In this document: positions 27,512 through 35,882 of the stretch, piece after piece
Layout of the letters: each line of letters begins with the position of its first letter
Numbering within the stretch: the first letter of the stretch is position 1
NCBI RefSeq assembly: GCF_014203665.1
Contig: NZ_JACHJN010000011.1
Location: 124,001-188,000, forward strand
Length of the DNA stretch: 64,000 nucleotides
Direction of reading: 5' to 3'
From: Saccharothrix tamanrassetensis
GTDB taxonomy: Bacteria > Actinomycetota > Actinomycetes > Mycobacteriales > Pseudonocardiaceae
Notes under the pieces: generated by a model
Seen by the model: only the letters and a program-made list of their open reading frames with translations
Told to the model about the DNA's origin: nothing
Database searches by the model: none
Position numbers and translations under genes: made by a program

Positions 27512-28822
27512 CTAGCGGTTGCGCGCGTGCTGGCGGGCCAACGCACCCGCGGCGAGGATCAGGATGATCGCCACCAGGCCCCAGCGGCGCTGGTCCCGGA
27601 CGTTGCGGTTGAGGTCGGAGACGGTCTCCACGCGCGACTCGGGCAGCCGGATCCGCGACTTCGGGGGCGGCGTCGCGGCGGTCGGCGTGATCTCCTCGGG
27701 AGGAGCCGGCGGGATGGCCGCCGCCGGGGGGACCTCCGGCGCGACCGGAACGAACGGAACCGCTGGGGCAACGGGGACGACCGGCGCGGGAGTCGTCGTC
27801 GACGCGGGAATCGACGGCGGCGGGGTCGTCGGAACCGGCGTCGTCCGCGCGGTGGTCGTCGGTGCGGTAGTCGTCGGCACGACGGTTGTCGTGGGCACGA
27901 CGGTTGTCGTGGGCACGGTGGTCGTCGGAACCGTGGTCGTCGTCGGCTCAGTGGTCGTGGGAACCGTCGTCGTGGGAACCGTCGTCGTGGGAACCGTGGT
28001 CGTCGGGACCGTGGTCGTCGTCGTGGGCACGGTCGTCGTCGTGGGCGCCGGAGTCGTCGGGGTCGGAGTCGGCTCAGGCGGGTCCACGATGGGCGGCACC
28101 GCCAGGCAGCCGGACGCGTCGATGGTGCGCTTGGCCGGCCGGGACACGATCTCGGTCACCACGCCCGACCCGTCCAGCGCCACGCGGAAGAGCGTGCTCT
28201 GCCCGTCGTCCTGGTTGCTGGTCGCGTACAGCGCGCCGTCCCGCCCGAACACCACCGCGCCGTAGCTGCTCCCGGCCGGCAGCCGTCCCGCGCCGGGCAC
28301 CTTGCGGACCCTGCCGCTGTCCGGGTCGACCGTCACCGGGTAGGCGTGCCCGTACCCGAACGTCGCCACCCCGTACAGCAGGCCATCGGCCGGGTTCACG
28401 TCGAAGTCGTCCACGGTCAGCGCTTCGAGCGGCGGCCACAGCCTCGTCTGTTGCACGACCTCCAGGTAGTCGTCACTGTCCGGGTCGACGTCCACCGACA
28501 CCAGCAGGTGCCCGATCCGCACCACCAGCCGCTCCCCCACCACGGCGCCGGCGGTGGCGTGCCGCAACAGGTGCGAGGGGTACGACGGCACGTCCAGCAC
28601 ATTGCCCTCGCGGTCGAGCGCCACCACCCGCCCGTCCTCGTCGATGCCGTACACCCGGTCCTGCGGCGCGGAATAGCCGATGGCGTTGACCCGCACGTCG
28701 AGCGTGCTCACCGGCCGGGCCGCACCGGACGGCAGGTCCACCACGTAGACGGACGACGGACCGTGGTCGCCCGCCTCGACCTGGATGGTCGAGCACACCG
28801 CGAGCGCCAGGACTTCGATCAT
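27512..28822 (-). CDS. exported beta-propeller-like protein with Thr/Pro stalk and C-terminal anchor (DUF6923-like)
   Basis: 436 residues. A short hydrophobic start (MIEVLALAVCSTIQVEAG) leads to a YncE/DUF6923-like domain of about 235 residues (SSVYVVDLPSGAARPVSTLDVRVNAIGYSA, RVYGIDEDGRVVALD, YGAVVFGRDGALYATSN). From about 255 to 340 runs a stalk of PTTT/VPTTT repeats with codon-level 12-bp repetition, then a proline-rich part and a C-terminal helix plus Arg-rich tail (WGLVAIILILAAGALARQHARNR would be the anchor). It is probably a surface-displayed protein. The ATG overlaps the stop of the membrane gene upstream (ATGA). Confidence 0.7.
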   Translation of the reverse strand: MIEVLALAVCSTIQVEAGDHGPSSVYVVDLPSGAARPVSTLDVRVNAIGYSAPQDRVYGIDEDGRVVALDREGNVLDVPSYPSHLLRHATAGAVVGERLVVRIGHLLVSVDVDPDSDDYLEVVQQTRLWPPLEALTVDDFDVNPADGLLYGVATFGYGHAYPVTVDPDSGRVRKVPGAGRLPAGSSYGAVVFGRDGALYATSNQDDGQSTLFRVALDGSGVVTEIVSRPAKRTIDASGCLAVPPIVDPPEPTPTPTTPAPTTTTVPTTTTTVPTTTVPTTTVPTTTVPTTTEPTTTTVPTTTVPTTTVVPTTTVVPTTTAPTTTARTTPVPTTPPPSIPASTTTPAPVVPVAPAVPFVPVAPEVPPAAAIPPAPPEEITPTAATPPPKSRIRLPESRVETVSDLNRNVRDQRRWGLVAIILILAAGALARQHARNR

Positions 28823-29577
28823 CCGAACCGCGCAACAGCCGACCGGAAGGCGTCCGGAGTCAGTTCCGCACCACCGCCGTACGGGTTCTGGAGCTGGTAG
28901 GTCGCGTACAGCAGCATGGTGAGGGTCGCCGCGAGGGTGGCCACGATGATCACGTGCGTGCGCATCAGCGGTCCGCCGAACAGCAGGGGCAGACCGATCG
29001 CCAGCACCGAGCCGATCACCAGCACGAACCACACCACGTTGCTGATCCCGCCGCCCGCCGCGTCCAGCCGAGCCTGCCGGGCCTGGTAGACCTGCCACAG
29101 CTGGGTGGCCGCCTCGGTCTTGCGGCCGACCTGCCACTCGTCGTCCGCGGGCGCGGCGGCGACCACCTGGCGGATCCGGTCGAGCTGGGACCAGCCGGTG
29201 GACTCGAAGGCCTCGCCGTCCGCGAGCTTGGGCCACTCGTCGTCGATCACGGTGGTGGCGTACTCGCGGGAGAGCTTCCGGACCTCCTCACCGGTCTCCC
29301 TGGACAGCGCGTCGGACGCCCAGGTCGCCGCGACCAGGCCGTCCGCCTCCTTGTAGGCCGCGTCGCCGGCCTGGCTCGCCGCGTCGAACAGGGCGATCAG
29401 CACGAACGCCACCAGGACCGCGTGCAGGCCGCCCACGATGGTGAACACCTGCCCCGCGGCCTCGTTGTTGGCCGAACGCCCCTCGGCGTCACCGTACTTC
29501 CGGATGAGGTACGCCAGCACGGCGGCGACGACGGCGGCGCCGCCGACCCACAACAGACCTGTGGTGATCATGCTCAT
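28819..29577 (-). CDS. DUF4239 membrane protein
   Basis: 252 residues with two N-terminal membrane helices (LLWVGGAAVVAAVLAYLI; GQVFTIVGGLHAVLVAFVLIALF), a helical extramembrane domain of about 110 residues and two C-terminal helices (VVWFVLVIGSVLAIGLPLLF; HVIIVATLAATLTMLLYATYQL) ending in LQNPYGGGAELTPDAF. This is the bestrophin-like DUF4239 layout; function unknown. ATG at 29577 with GAGAGG upstream. It forms an operon with the stalk protein that follows. Confidence 0.82.
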   Translation of the reverse strand: MSMITTGLLWVGGAAVVAAVLAYLIRKYGDAEGRSANNEAAGQVFTIVGGLHAVLVAFVLIALFDAASQAGDAAYKEADGLVAATWASDALSRETGEEVRKLSREYATTVIDDEWPKLADGEAFESTGWSQLDRIRQVVAAAPADDEWQVGRKTEAATQLWQVYQARQARLDAAGGGISNVVWFVLVIGSVLAIGLPLLFGGPLMRTHVIIVATLAATLTMLLYATYQLQNPYGGGAELTPDAFRSAVARFG

Positions 29578-29899
29578 TGCGGTCCTCTCACAACCCGGAA
29601 TGAATTCCACAGATCCGCGAATTCACGCTTCCGAAAGGTAGTGAGCGGACTGTTCCGGCAACAAGGTTGTTCATCCGTGTGCCACGAAAAGCCAGGCCGT
29701 CAGGTGAAAACGGGCCGCCGGCGACGGATGCGAGGAGGTGTTGACCCACGCGAACGCGGCTCGGACCCCCTGGTCGGATTACCCCGTTGCTCCGACCGGG
29801 TCGCAGGCCCGACGACGCTCCGTCGCAAGCAGGCCGCCCACCCCCACCCCAGGGGCCACACCCCGGGACGAAAAGTTCACCCGTTCGGTTAGAAATGGG
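29578..29899. other. 322-bp intergenic stretch
   Basis: Contains the leader of the DUF4239 gene and the region after the four-gene membrane operon. No terminator, repeat or coding frame stands out; base composition is somewhat lower in GC around 29600-29700. Confidence 0.5.
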
Positions 29900-30994
29900 C
29901 TAACCGGCGAACAGCAGGGCCAGACCGCCCGAGGTGTAGCCGACCATCAGCACCAGCAGCGGCATCTGCCCGGTCAACTGCTCCTGCCGGGGCAGCAGCC
30001 GCAACGTCCGGTCGTGCGCGGACACCACGGCCAGCAGGTGACCGGCCAGCACCGCGCCGAGCTGCACCGCCGCCACCACCGGAGGGGTCGCCGCCAGGTC
30101 GTTCGGCGTGAACCCGTCCACACCGGACAACAGGGCGACCCCGCGCTGACCTTCCACCACCAGCAGCGAGTAGTAGTGCGCCACCACGTACCCGGCGATG
30201 ATCGGGATCAGCGAGTGCGCCAGTTCCCCGCCGAACGCCCGGCACGCCAGCAGGTAGCTGCCCGCGACCAACGCCACCGTCGCGACCAGGCCGACCCAGT
30301 CCGGCACCGGGGACAACCTGGCCCACGTCGGCGTGGACCCGATGCTGTCGAACGCCGTGGACCCCAGGCACACCGCCACCACCGCGACGAGGCCGGGCCG
30401 GACCGGCGTCGCCACCAACGCCCGGAACGGGTTGCCGCGCAGCGGCGACAACCGACCCAACAACGTGGAGTACACCTCGAACCCGTCCGCGTGCTCGAAC
30501 CACGCCCGCCCGAACACCACCCCACCCGCCACGTTGACCAGGGCATACCCGCCCAGGAACCAGAACAGGGCACCCGGTTCGACCAGCTCCACCCAGGTGA
30601 AGGCGAGCAGCCCCGCAGCAGCGGGCCAATACCCGAGCCGAGCCGGGTACTCCTTGCCCAACGAGAAGCGCGCGGCCGGCCGCAACGGGTTGACCACCCG
30701 CCACACCGGGCCGAAGAGCATCGACACCACGGCGAGGCCCACCCAGAACAACACGAACACCAGGTGCGGCCACGCCCCGCCGGGCACGAACGGCAGTGCC
30801 ACCAGCAGGAGCACCTGCACCGGCCACCACTCGCGGTGACCTTCCCGTTCCGCGGCCACGAATCGCGGCTTGGTCCACAACAGACCCAGAGCCAGGAACG
30901 ACGCCAGCAACGCCACCGCCGCCCCTTGGAGCACAAGATCCAGGGGCAGCGGCAGGTCGTGCCGTCCGCCGACGCCGTGCGCCAGAACCGTCAC
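29900..30994 (-). CDS. multi-pass membrane protein, last gene of a four-gene operon
   Basis: 364 residues with about nine to ten predicted membrane helices (VLQGAAVALLASFLALGLLW, VQVLLLVALPFVPG, HLVFVLFWVGLAVVSMLFG, AAAGLLAFTWVELVEPGALFWFLGGYALVNVAGG, and further). Conserved-looking polar spots are the N-terminal AHGVGGRHD and AHYYSLLVVEGQRG. I do not recognise a family with known function. GTG overlaps the previous stop (GTGA). With its three partners it looks like one membrane-bound system. Confidence 0.72.
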   Translation of the reverse strand: MTVLAHGVGGRHDLPLPLDLVLQGAAVALLASFLALGLLWTKPRFVAAEREGHREWWPVQVLLLVALPFVPGGAWPHLVFVLFWVGLAVVSMLFGPVWRVVNPLRPAARFSLGKEYPARLGYWPAAAGLLAFTWVELVEPGALFWFLGGYALVNVAGGVVFGRAWFEHADGFEVYSTLLGRLSPLRGNPFRALVATPVRPGLVAVVAVCLGSTAFDSIGSTPTWARLSPVPDWVGLVATVALVAGSYLLACRAFGGELAHSLIPIIAGYVVAHYYSLLVVEGQRGVALLSGVDGFTPNDLAATPPVVAAVQLGAVLAGHLLAVVSAHDRTLRLLPRQEQLTGQMPLLVLMVGYTSGGLALLFAG

Positions 30995-31317
30995 CGCACC
31001 ACCAACTGCGTCAGCAGCGTGTCGGGATGTGCTTCGACGTCGAACGTGCCGGTCTGGTCGGCCACGAACTTCAGCACGGCGGGCTTGCCCTCCTCCGCCT
31101 TGGCCAGCACGTCGAACCCGTGGACGTGCACGTCCACCGGCTTGCTGCTGGTCACCGTCAACTCGACCGACTGCCCCTTGGCCACTTCCTCCCGCTGCGG
31201 CGACGGCTCGTCCACCGACAGGTCGAGCACCAGCGGACCGTTGGTCGGGGCAGGTGCGGCCGTGCAGCCGGCGACGACCACCACCACCACCAACGCGAAC
31301 AGCAGGACACGGATCAC
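30991..31317 (-). CDS. cupredoxin-like lipoprotein
   Basis: 108 residues. A signal peptide with lipobox (LVVVVVVAGCTAAP) predicts lipid attachment at Cys16 or nearby. The rest is an all-beta cupredoxin-like domain: VDEPSPQREEVAKGQSVELTV, KPVDVHVHGFDV and VADQTGTFDVEAHPDTLL. The HVHGFD and EAH histidines could bind copper; the usual Cys ligand of blue copper proteins is absent, as in EfeO-type domains. Third gene of the four-gene operon, overlapping both neighbours by GTGA. Confidence 0.75.
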   Translation of the reverse strand: MIRVLLFALVVVVVVAGCTAAPAPTNGPLVLDLSVDEPSPQREEVAKGQSVELTVTSSKPVDVHVHGFDVLAKAEEGKPAVLKFVADQTGTFDVEAHPDTLLTQLVVR

Positions 31318-32090
31318 CGGGCCATTTCCTTCCTCATGAACGCGAACCCACCGGCAGCCAGACCGAGCCCGCCACCGAGCGTGAGAGCCACCAGCAGCCG
31401 GTCGACATCGGCCGGACCGGCGAACGGCAGCTGCGAGAACCGGAAGCTGTCGAAGTCCGGGATCCCCGCCACCACCAGCATCGCGCCGACAACAGCAGCG
31501 ACGAACGCCGCAGCGGGCTTGCGACGAACGGCGGCCCCCACCGCCACGCCCGCCAACGGCCAGCACACCAGCCCCACACCGCTGGCGCCGACCATCAACG
31601 GGACGAACGACCCGCCGGTCACCGCCAACGTGGACCCGACCGCGTGCAGGACGTGCGCCACCGTCACCACGACCACTCCCCCGGCGAGCAACGCCTTGGA
31701 ACGCCCCAGGAACCAGCCGCCGACCGCGATCGCCGACGTCACGAGCAACCACCACAACGGGTTGGGCCCCGGCACCGTGTCGACCCGTCCCCGCACCACC
31801 GACGAACCCAACGGCACCTCCCACACCTCGGCCGTGGTCCGCTCATCCCGGTACCGCCACACTTCCCCGGCCCCCACGACATGATCCGCGACGACGACCG
31901 CACTCGACCCGTCGTTGCGGACCTCCAACTGCGTCCCGTGGTTCACCATCCGCGCCGACACCCCGGGCAACGGCGGTTCGATACCGACGACCCGACTGAG
32001 GTGGTTCTGCGGCGTCAACCCACCGGCGTGCGCACTGGCGGGGGTGGCTGTCACCAACAGCATCCCCACCACCAGCAACAGGACCCTCAC
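31314..32090 (-). CDS. exported membrane protein with predicted N-terminal histidine after signal cleavage
   Basis: 258 residues. VRVLLLVVGMLLVTATPASA is a good signal peptide; cleavage after ASA would leave HAGGLTPQNHLS, that is a free N-terminal histidine, as in CopC-type and other copper 'histidine brace' proteins (inference). A small beta domain of about 75 residues follows (GIEPPLPGVSARMVNHGTQLEV), then five or so membrane helices (LLVTSAIAVGGWFLG, GGVVVVTVAHVLHAVG and others). Starts at GTG 32090, overlapping the upstream stop. No family name recognised. Confidence 0.7.
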   Translation of the reverse strand: MRVLLLVVGMLLVTATPASAHAGGLTPQNHLSRVVGIEPPLPGVSARMVNHGTQLEVRNDGSSAVVVADHVVGAGEVWRYRDERTTAEVWEVPLGSSVVRGRVDTVPGPNPLWWLLVTSAIAVGGWFLGRSKALLAGGVVVVTVAHVLHAVGSTLAVTGGSFVPLMVGASGVGLVCWPLAGVAVGAAVRRKPAAAFVAAVVGAMLVVAGIPDFDSFRFSQLPFAGPADVDRLLVALTLGGGLGLAAGGFAFMRKEMAR

Positions 32091-33109
32091 CGCCGCACGG
32101 GCACGAGCACCACCGCGAGCAGCAGCCCGTGCAGCCCGGCGACGATCGGCGCACCGGTCCACATCTCCGTGACAGTGGGCAACCGCCCCGCCGCGATCCC
32201 CGCCGAGGCGAAGAAGAACGCCCACGTGACGAACGGCGCCGCGAACCCGAAGATCCGGTACTCCCGGATCCGTTCCTCGGAAGGACGCAGCTTCCACAGC
32301 AACACGTCGATCACCACACCGGACAGCACGAACGCCGCAGCCGTGCTCAGGTTCTCGTAGTTCGCCACCGCCGTGCTCAGCAGCATCACCACGACCTGGA
32401 GGATGGTCGCGGTGCCGACCGGAACCCGGAACCTCCGTGCGGCCAACAACAACGGCGTCACCAGGATCAGGTTCGTCACCATGATCGAGGCCGCCAACCG
32501 CCCCGTGCCTGGGCCCCCGCCTTCCGCCTTGTCGAAGCTGAACGCCCGCACGATGCCTTGCGGCCCGTAGATCGTCGCGTCGGCGTACGAGGCGAACAAC
32601 AACACCAGTGCGGCGGTGAACGCCAACGACAGCGCCGCCGGCACGAACCGCCCCAACGACGGTGCCACCAGGTCCCGATCAGCCCAAGCCGTCCGCAACG
32701 GCGTGGTGAGGATGAGGATCATCGACGCGATCAGCCCCAGGTGCGTAGGACTGAAGAGGATCTCGACCCCCTGCTCGATCCCGAGGAACGTGTGCCACAG
32801 GTAGTCCCCCAACCCGCTGAGCGCGAACACCGGCAACGCGAAAACCGCCGGCCCGTACCCCTCGGGGACAGCCGCCAACCCCCGCCGCCCCTGCTGCACA
32901 TTCCGCCAGACCACCCAGAGGATCCACGCCCCGGTAGCCGCAAACCCCGAGTAGAACACCGCGTGCCACGGCGTGAAGAACGTCTCCAGCTCAGGGACGT
33001 TCGAATGCGCCCACGCATCCACGAACAACCCTAACGAAAACCACGTCCCCAACAACACGGTGACAAGATCCGTGCGATAGGAAGCCCTAACCCGCCCCTG
33101 CTGCAACAT
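32087..33109 (-). CDS. multi-pass membrane protein with conserved-type histidines, first gene of the operon
   Basis: About 340 residues, eight or nine membrane helices. Histidines fall at or in helices: FVDAWAHSNVPE, FFTPWHAVFYSG, DYLWHTFLGIEQG, SPTHLGLI and, near the end, GLHGLLLAVVL. Such membrane histidines suit a metal- or heme-binding role, but this is inference. ATG at 33109 is chosen; a GTG at 33157 would add 16 residues. It heads a four-gene run joined by GTGA overlaps, with element copy 3 upstream. Confidence 0.7.
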   Translation of the reverse strand: MLQQGRVRASYRTDLVTVLLGTWFSLGLFVDAWAHSNVPELETFFTPWHAVFYSGFAATGAWILWVVWRNVQQGRRGLAAVPEGYGPAVFALPVFALSGLGDYLWHTFLGIEQGVEILFSPTHLGLIASMILILTTPLRTAWADRDLVAPSLGRFVPAALSLAFTAALVLLFASYADATIYGPQGIVRAFSFDKAEGGGPGTGRLAASIMVTNLILVTPLLLAARRFRVPVGTATILQVVVMLLSTAVANYENLSTAAAFVLSGVVIDVLLWKLRPSEERIREYRIFGFAAPFVTWAFFFASAGIAAGRLPTVTEMWTGAPIVAGLHGLLLAVVLVPVRR

Positions 33110-33261
33110 GCCCCACAGCGTCCCGGCGACCCACCCCCACCGAAACCGTGCCACCACCCGCCCATGGTGCGGCTACCCACACCCCACCCGACCACGCTCC
33201 CAGCACCCACCCAACCCCACGCCGCCGCACCCAGCCGTGCGCCAGCACACCCGTCCCCCGA

Positions 33262-33434
33262 GTGTTCTCCCCGTATGGCCTGCCCGCAGGGCTACCGCGC
33301 TTGTCCAGGGAGGTCAAGCACGCTTTCCGCTTGACCTCCCTGGACAAGGGTGGTCGTCTTCGACAGGCCATACGGGGAGAACGCGACGCCCTTCCCACCT
33401 CCTTGGCGGTCTGCCCATCCGGCGAGGACGCTTT
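33262..33434 (+). repeat. nested palindromic intergenic element, copy 3
   Basis: Outer arms gtgttctccccgtatggcct(g) at 33262-33282 and their complement at 33364-33384 pair over 21 bp with one G-T. The small TGCCC-GCA-GGGCT hairpin is kept. The inner perfect 20-bp hairpin is cttgtccagggaggtcaagc (33300-33319) with 33329-33348 and loop acgctttcc. The distal box (cctccttggcgg, then atccggcgaggacgcttt) is at 33398-33434, followed by a pyrimidine tract. Same orientation as copy 1. Confidence 0.9.
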
Positions 33435-33459
33435 CGCCTTTCACTCCCCTTCCCCACCC

Positions 33460-33534
33460 CTACCTCCCCCTTCCCCACCCCTCCACCCCGACCCACCCCT
33501 GCACCCTCACCCACCCCTGCACCCTCACCCATCC
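33460..33534 (-). repeat. 18-bp repeat array directly after the response-regulator stop
   Basis: Read on the minus strand in the regulator's frame, the TAG at 33535-33537 is followed by four six-codon units beginning GGR TGG G and ending CAG, CAG, GAG, AGG, and then another in-frame TAG at 33460-33462. The first two units are almost identical, the last two degenerate. Strongly G-rich on that strand. Confidence 0.8.
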
Positions 33535-34176
33535 CTACCCGTTCAAATACCGCAACACCGCCAACACCCTCCGATGATCATGCGGACTGGCCGACAGATC
33601 CAACTTCGCGAAAATTCCCGTGCAGTGCTTCTCCACCGTCCGCTCCGCGATGAACAACCGCTGCGCTATGGCCTGGTTGGTCCGCCCCTCAGCCATCAAC
33701 GCCAGCACCGACCGCTCCCGATCCGTCAACCGGTCGTCGCTGTCCCCGCGCCGCCGCCCCAGCAGCTGGCTCACCACCGCCGGGTCGAACGCCGACCCGC
33801 CCTCCCCCACCCGCCGGATCGCCGCGGCGAACTCCGCCAGGTCCGACACCCGGTCCTTCAGCAGGTACCCGACCCCGTCCGCCCCGGCATCCAGCAACTC
33901 CGCCGCATAGCTGACCCGCACATACTGCGACAGCACCAGAACCCCGGTACTCGGGTACTTCCGCCGCAACGCGACCGCCGCCCGCAGTCCCTCGTCCGTG
34001 TGCGTGGGAGGCATTCGAATGTCCACAATGGCCACGTCCGGTCGATGGCGATCCACCGACTCCACCAGCGCGACGGCATCCTCCACCGCCGCCACGACCT
34101 CGAACGAAGCCTCGGCGAGCAGAAGGGTCAACCCCTCCCGTAACAGCGTCGAGTCCTCCGCGATCACGACCCGCAC
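33535..34176 (-). CDS. NarL/LuxR-type response regulator
   Basis: 213 residues. Receiver domain with VVIAEDSTLLREGL, phospho-acceptor Asp in DVAIVDIRMPP and Lys in GYLLKDRVSD, then a LuxR-type HTH (LTDRERSVLALMAEGRTNQAIAQRLFIAERTVEKHCTGIFAKL). It is the partner of the histidine kinase encoded just upstream; the GTG start lies 13 bases inside the kinase gene, so the two are coupled. Target genes unknown. A G-rich 18-bp repeat array begins right after its stop. Confidence 0.93.
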   Translation of the reverse strand: MRVVIAEDSTLLREGLTLLLAEASFEVVAAVEDAVALVESVDRHRPDVAIVDIRMPPTHTDEGLRAAVALRRKYPSTGVLVLSQYVRVSYAAELLDAGADGVGYLLKDRVSDLAEFAAAIRRVGEGGSAFDPAVVSQLLGRRRGDSDDRLTDRERSVLALMAEGRTNQAIAQRLFIAERTVEKHCTGIFAKLDLSASPHDHRRVLAVLRYLNG

Positions 34177-35723
34177 GGCAGTACCACCCGCACGCTCGTG
34201 CCCCGACCCGCCGCGCTGAGCACCCTCATCGTCCCCCCGTTCGCCTCCACCCGTTCGGTCAACCCGCGCAACCCCGACCCGTCCCGGGCCTGCGCACCAC
34301 CACGTCCGTCGTCGTCCACCCGCACCGCCAACGAACCACCGGACGCCCTGATCCCGACCCGTGTCCGCGACGCCTCGGCGTGCTTCGTCACGTTCGCCAA
34401 CGCCTCTGCCACCACGTAGTACGCCGTCGTCTCCACCTGCGGCGGCAACGGGTCCGGCAACTCCATCACCAGTTCGACCCGGGGTTCCGCCAACGCCGTC
34501 AACTCGCGCACCGCCCCCTGCAACCCACGTTCGGTCAACACCGGCGGGTGGATCCCATGACACACCGCCCGCACGTCATCGATAGTCGCCAGCACCGCAG
34601 CCTTCGCCTCACCGACCAACTTCCGCCCTCGCTCCGCCCCCTCCCCTGTCCCCGCCGACACCAACGTCTCCGCCAACCCCAACGTCATCGCCACCGACAA
34701 CAACCGCTGCTGCACCCCGTCGTGCAGATCCCGCTCCAACCGCCGCCGCTCGAACTCCGCCGCCCGCAACAACTTCCCCCGCGACTCGTCCAACTGCCGC
34801 ACCCGAGCGCGCAGCTCGGCCGTCAACCGCTCGTTCTCCAGCGCCAACGCCACCGCAGCGCACGCCGCGTCCACCAACTCCAGATCCAGCACCGGGTCGT
34901 GCAGCAACAGCGCCACCGGCACGTCACCCCGGTCCACGCGGGTCTGCACGAACCCTTCCGCCGCTTCGACCGGCCGACCGGACGCGTCCACGTACCGCTC
35001 CTGCGACGCCATCCAGTACGCCACCCGCAGGTTCGGGTCGTGCAGCGTCGCCGCCAGCGCCTCCTGCACCCCGGCGTGCCTGCTGTCGCCGTTGAGCCGC
35101 ACCACCAGGTCCGCCACACCGCCCCGGTCCATCCGCCGCCGCAGCAGACCGGCCAGGTAGGCGAACGGGATCCCGACCAGCGCCAGCATCAGCGCCACCA
35201 CGGGCGGTTCCAGCCCGGCGCGCTCCACCGGTTCCCACGCGGCGAACACGATCACCGCCACCATCGACGCGCCCAGCATCGACGTCAACGTCCTGCGCTG
35301 CGCCATGCTGCTGCACGTCCAGCGGTGCATCTGCAGGCACAGCATGGCCAGCCCGATCAACGCCGTCGCCGGTGTCTCGGTGCTCAGCGCCGCCCGCGCC
35401 CACGGCTGGTCGGACGCGGAACCGGCCACCGCCAGCACCACGACCTCCGCGTACCCGGCGGTGACCACGAGTCGGCGCGGGACCGTCTTCAGCCGTCCGG
35501 TCGGGAACGCGACCACCAGGTGGCCGAGCACCGCGGGCCACGCCTTGGCCGCCACCGACACCAGGAAGTCCGACTCGTCGTCCACCAGGAACTTGAGCAG
35601 CCAGCCGATGCCGACGAGCACCATCAGCACGCCGATCCGGTTGCGCGGCTGTGCCTGCCGGCTGATCACACCCGCGATGACGAAGACCGCGCTCACCGCG
35701 ATGATCGCGGACATCAGCAGCAT
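34164..35723 (-). CDS. sensor histidine kinase (HisKA_3, NarX/DesK type)
   Basis: 519 residues. Six or so N-terminal membrane helices (about 1-190), a GAF-like middle region (about 205-300), coiled segment, then the dimerisation domain with the phospho-accepting His in ERRRLERDLHDGVQQRLL and a HATPase domain (VVAEALANVTKHAEASRTRV, VDDDGRGGA, GLRGLTERVEANGG). Signal unknown. Forms a two-component pair with the regulator that follows and is divergent from the AraC gene. Confidence 0.92.
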   Translation of the reverse strand: MLLMSAIIAVSAVFVIAGVISRQAQPRNRIGVLMVLVGIGWLLKFLVDDESDFLVSVAAKAWPAVLGHLVVAFPTGRLKTVPRRLVVTAGYAEVVVLAVAGSASDQPWARAALSTETPATALIGLAMLCLQMHRWTCSSMAQRRTLTSMLGASMVAVIVFAAWEPVERAGLEPPVVALMLALVGIPFAYLAGLLRRRMDRGGVADLVVRLNGDSRHAGVQEALAATLHDPNLRVAYWMASQERYVDASGRPVEAAEGFVQTRVDRGDVPVALLLHDPVLDLELVDAACAAVALALENERLTAELRARVRQLDESRGKLLRAAEFERRRLERDLHDGVQQRLLSVAMTLGLAETLVSAGTGEGAERGRKLVGEAKAAVLATIDDVRAVCHGIHPPVLTERGLQGAVRELTALAEPRVELVMELPDPLPPQVETTAYYVVAEALANVTKHAEASRTRVGIRASGGSLAVRVDDDGRGGAQARDGSGLRGLTERVEANGGTMRVLSAAGRGTSVRVVLPCGS

Positions 35724-35882
35724 GGGCCCAAGGTAGCCGCGGCACGGCCACGGCGGCGTGAAAGCGGCGCGTTGACAGCATCGCGGTCAACAGCAGGTGG
35801 TTGACGGCCCGCCGCCGACTTCGGTACCGATTGGTCCAGCAGTGCGGTGCTCCTCGGGGGAGCCCGCGGTGCGGCACCGGGG

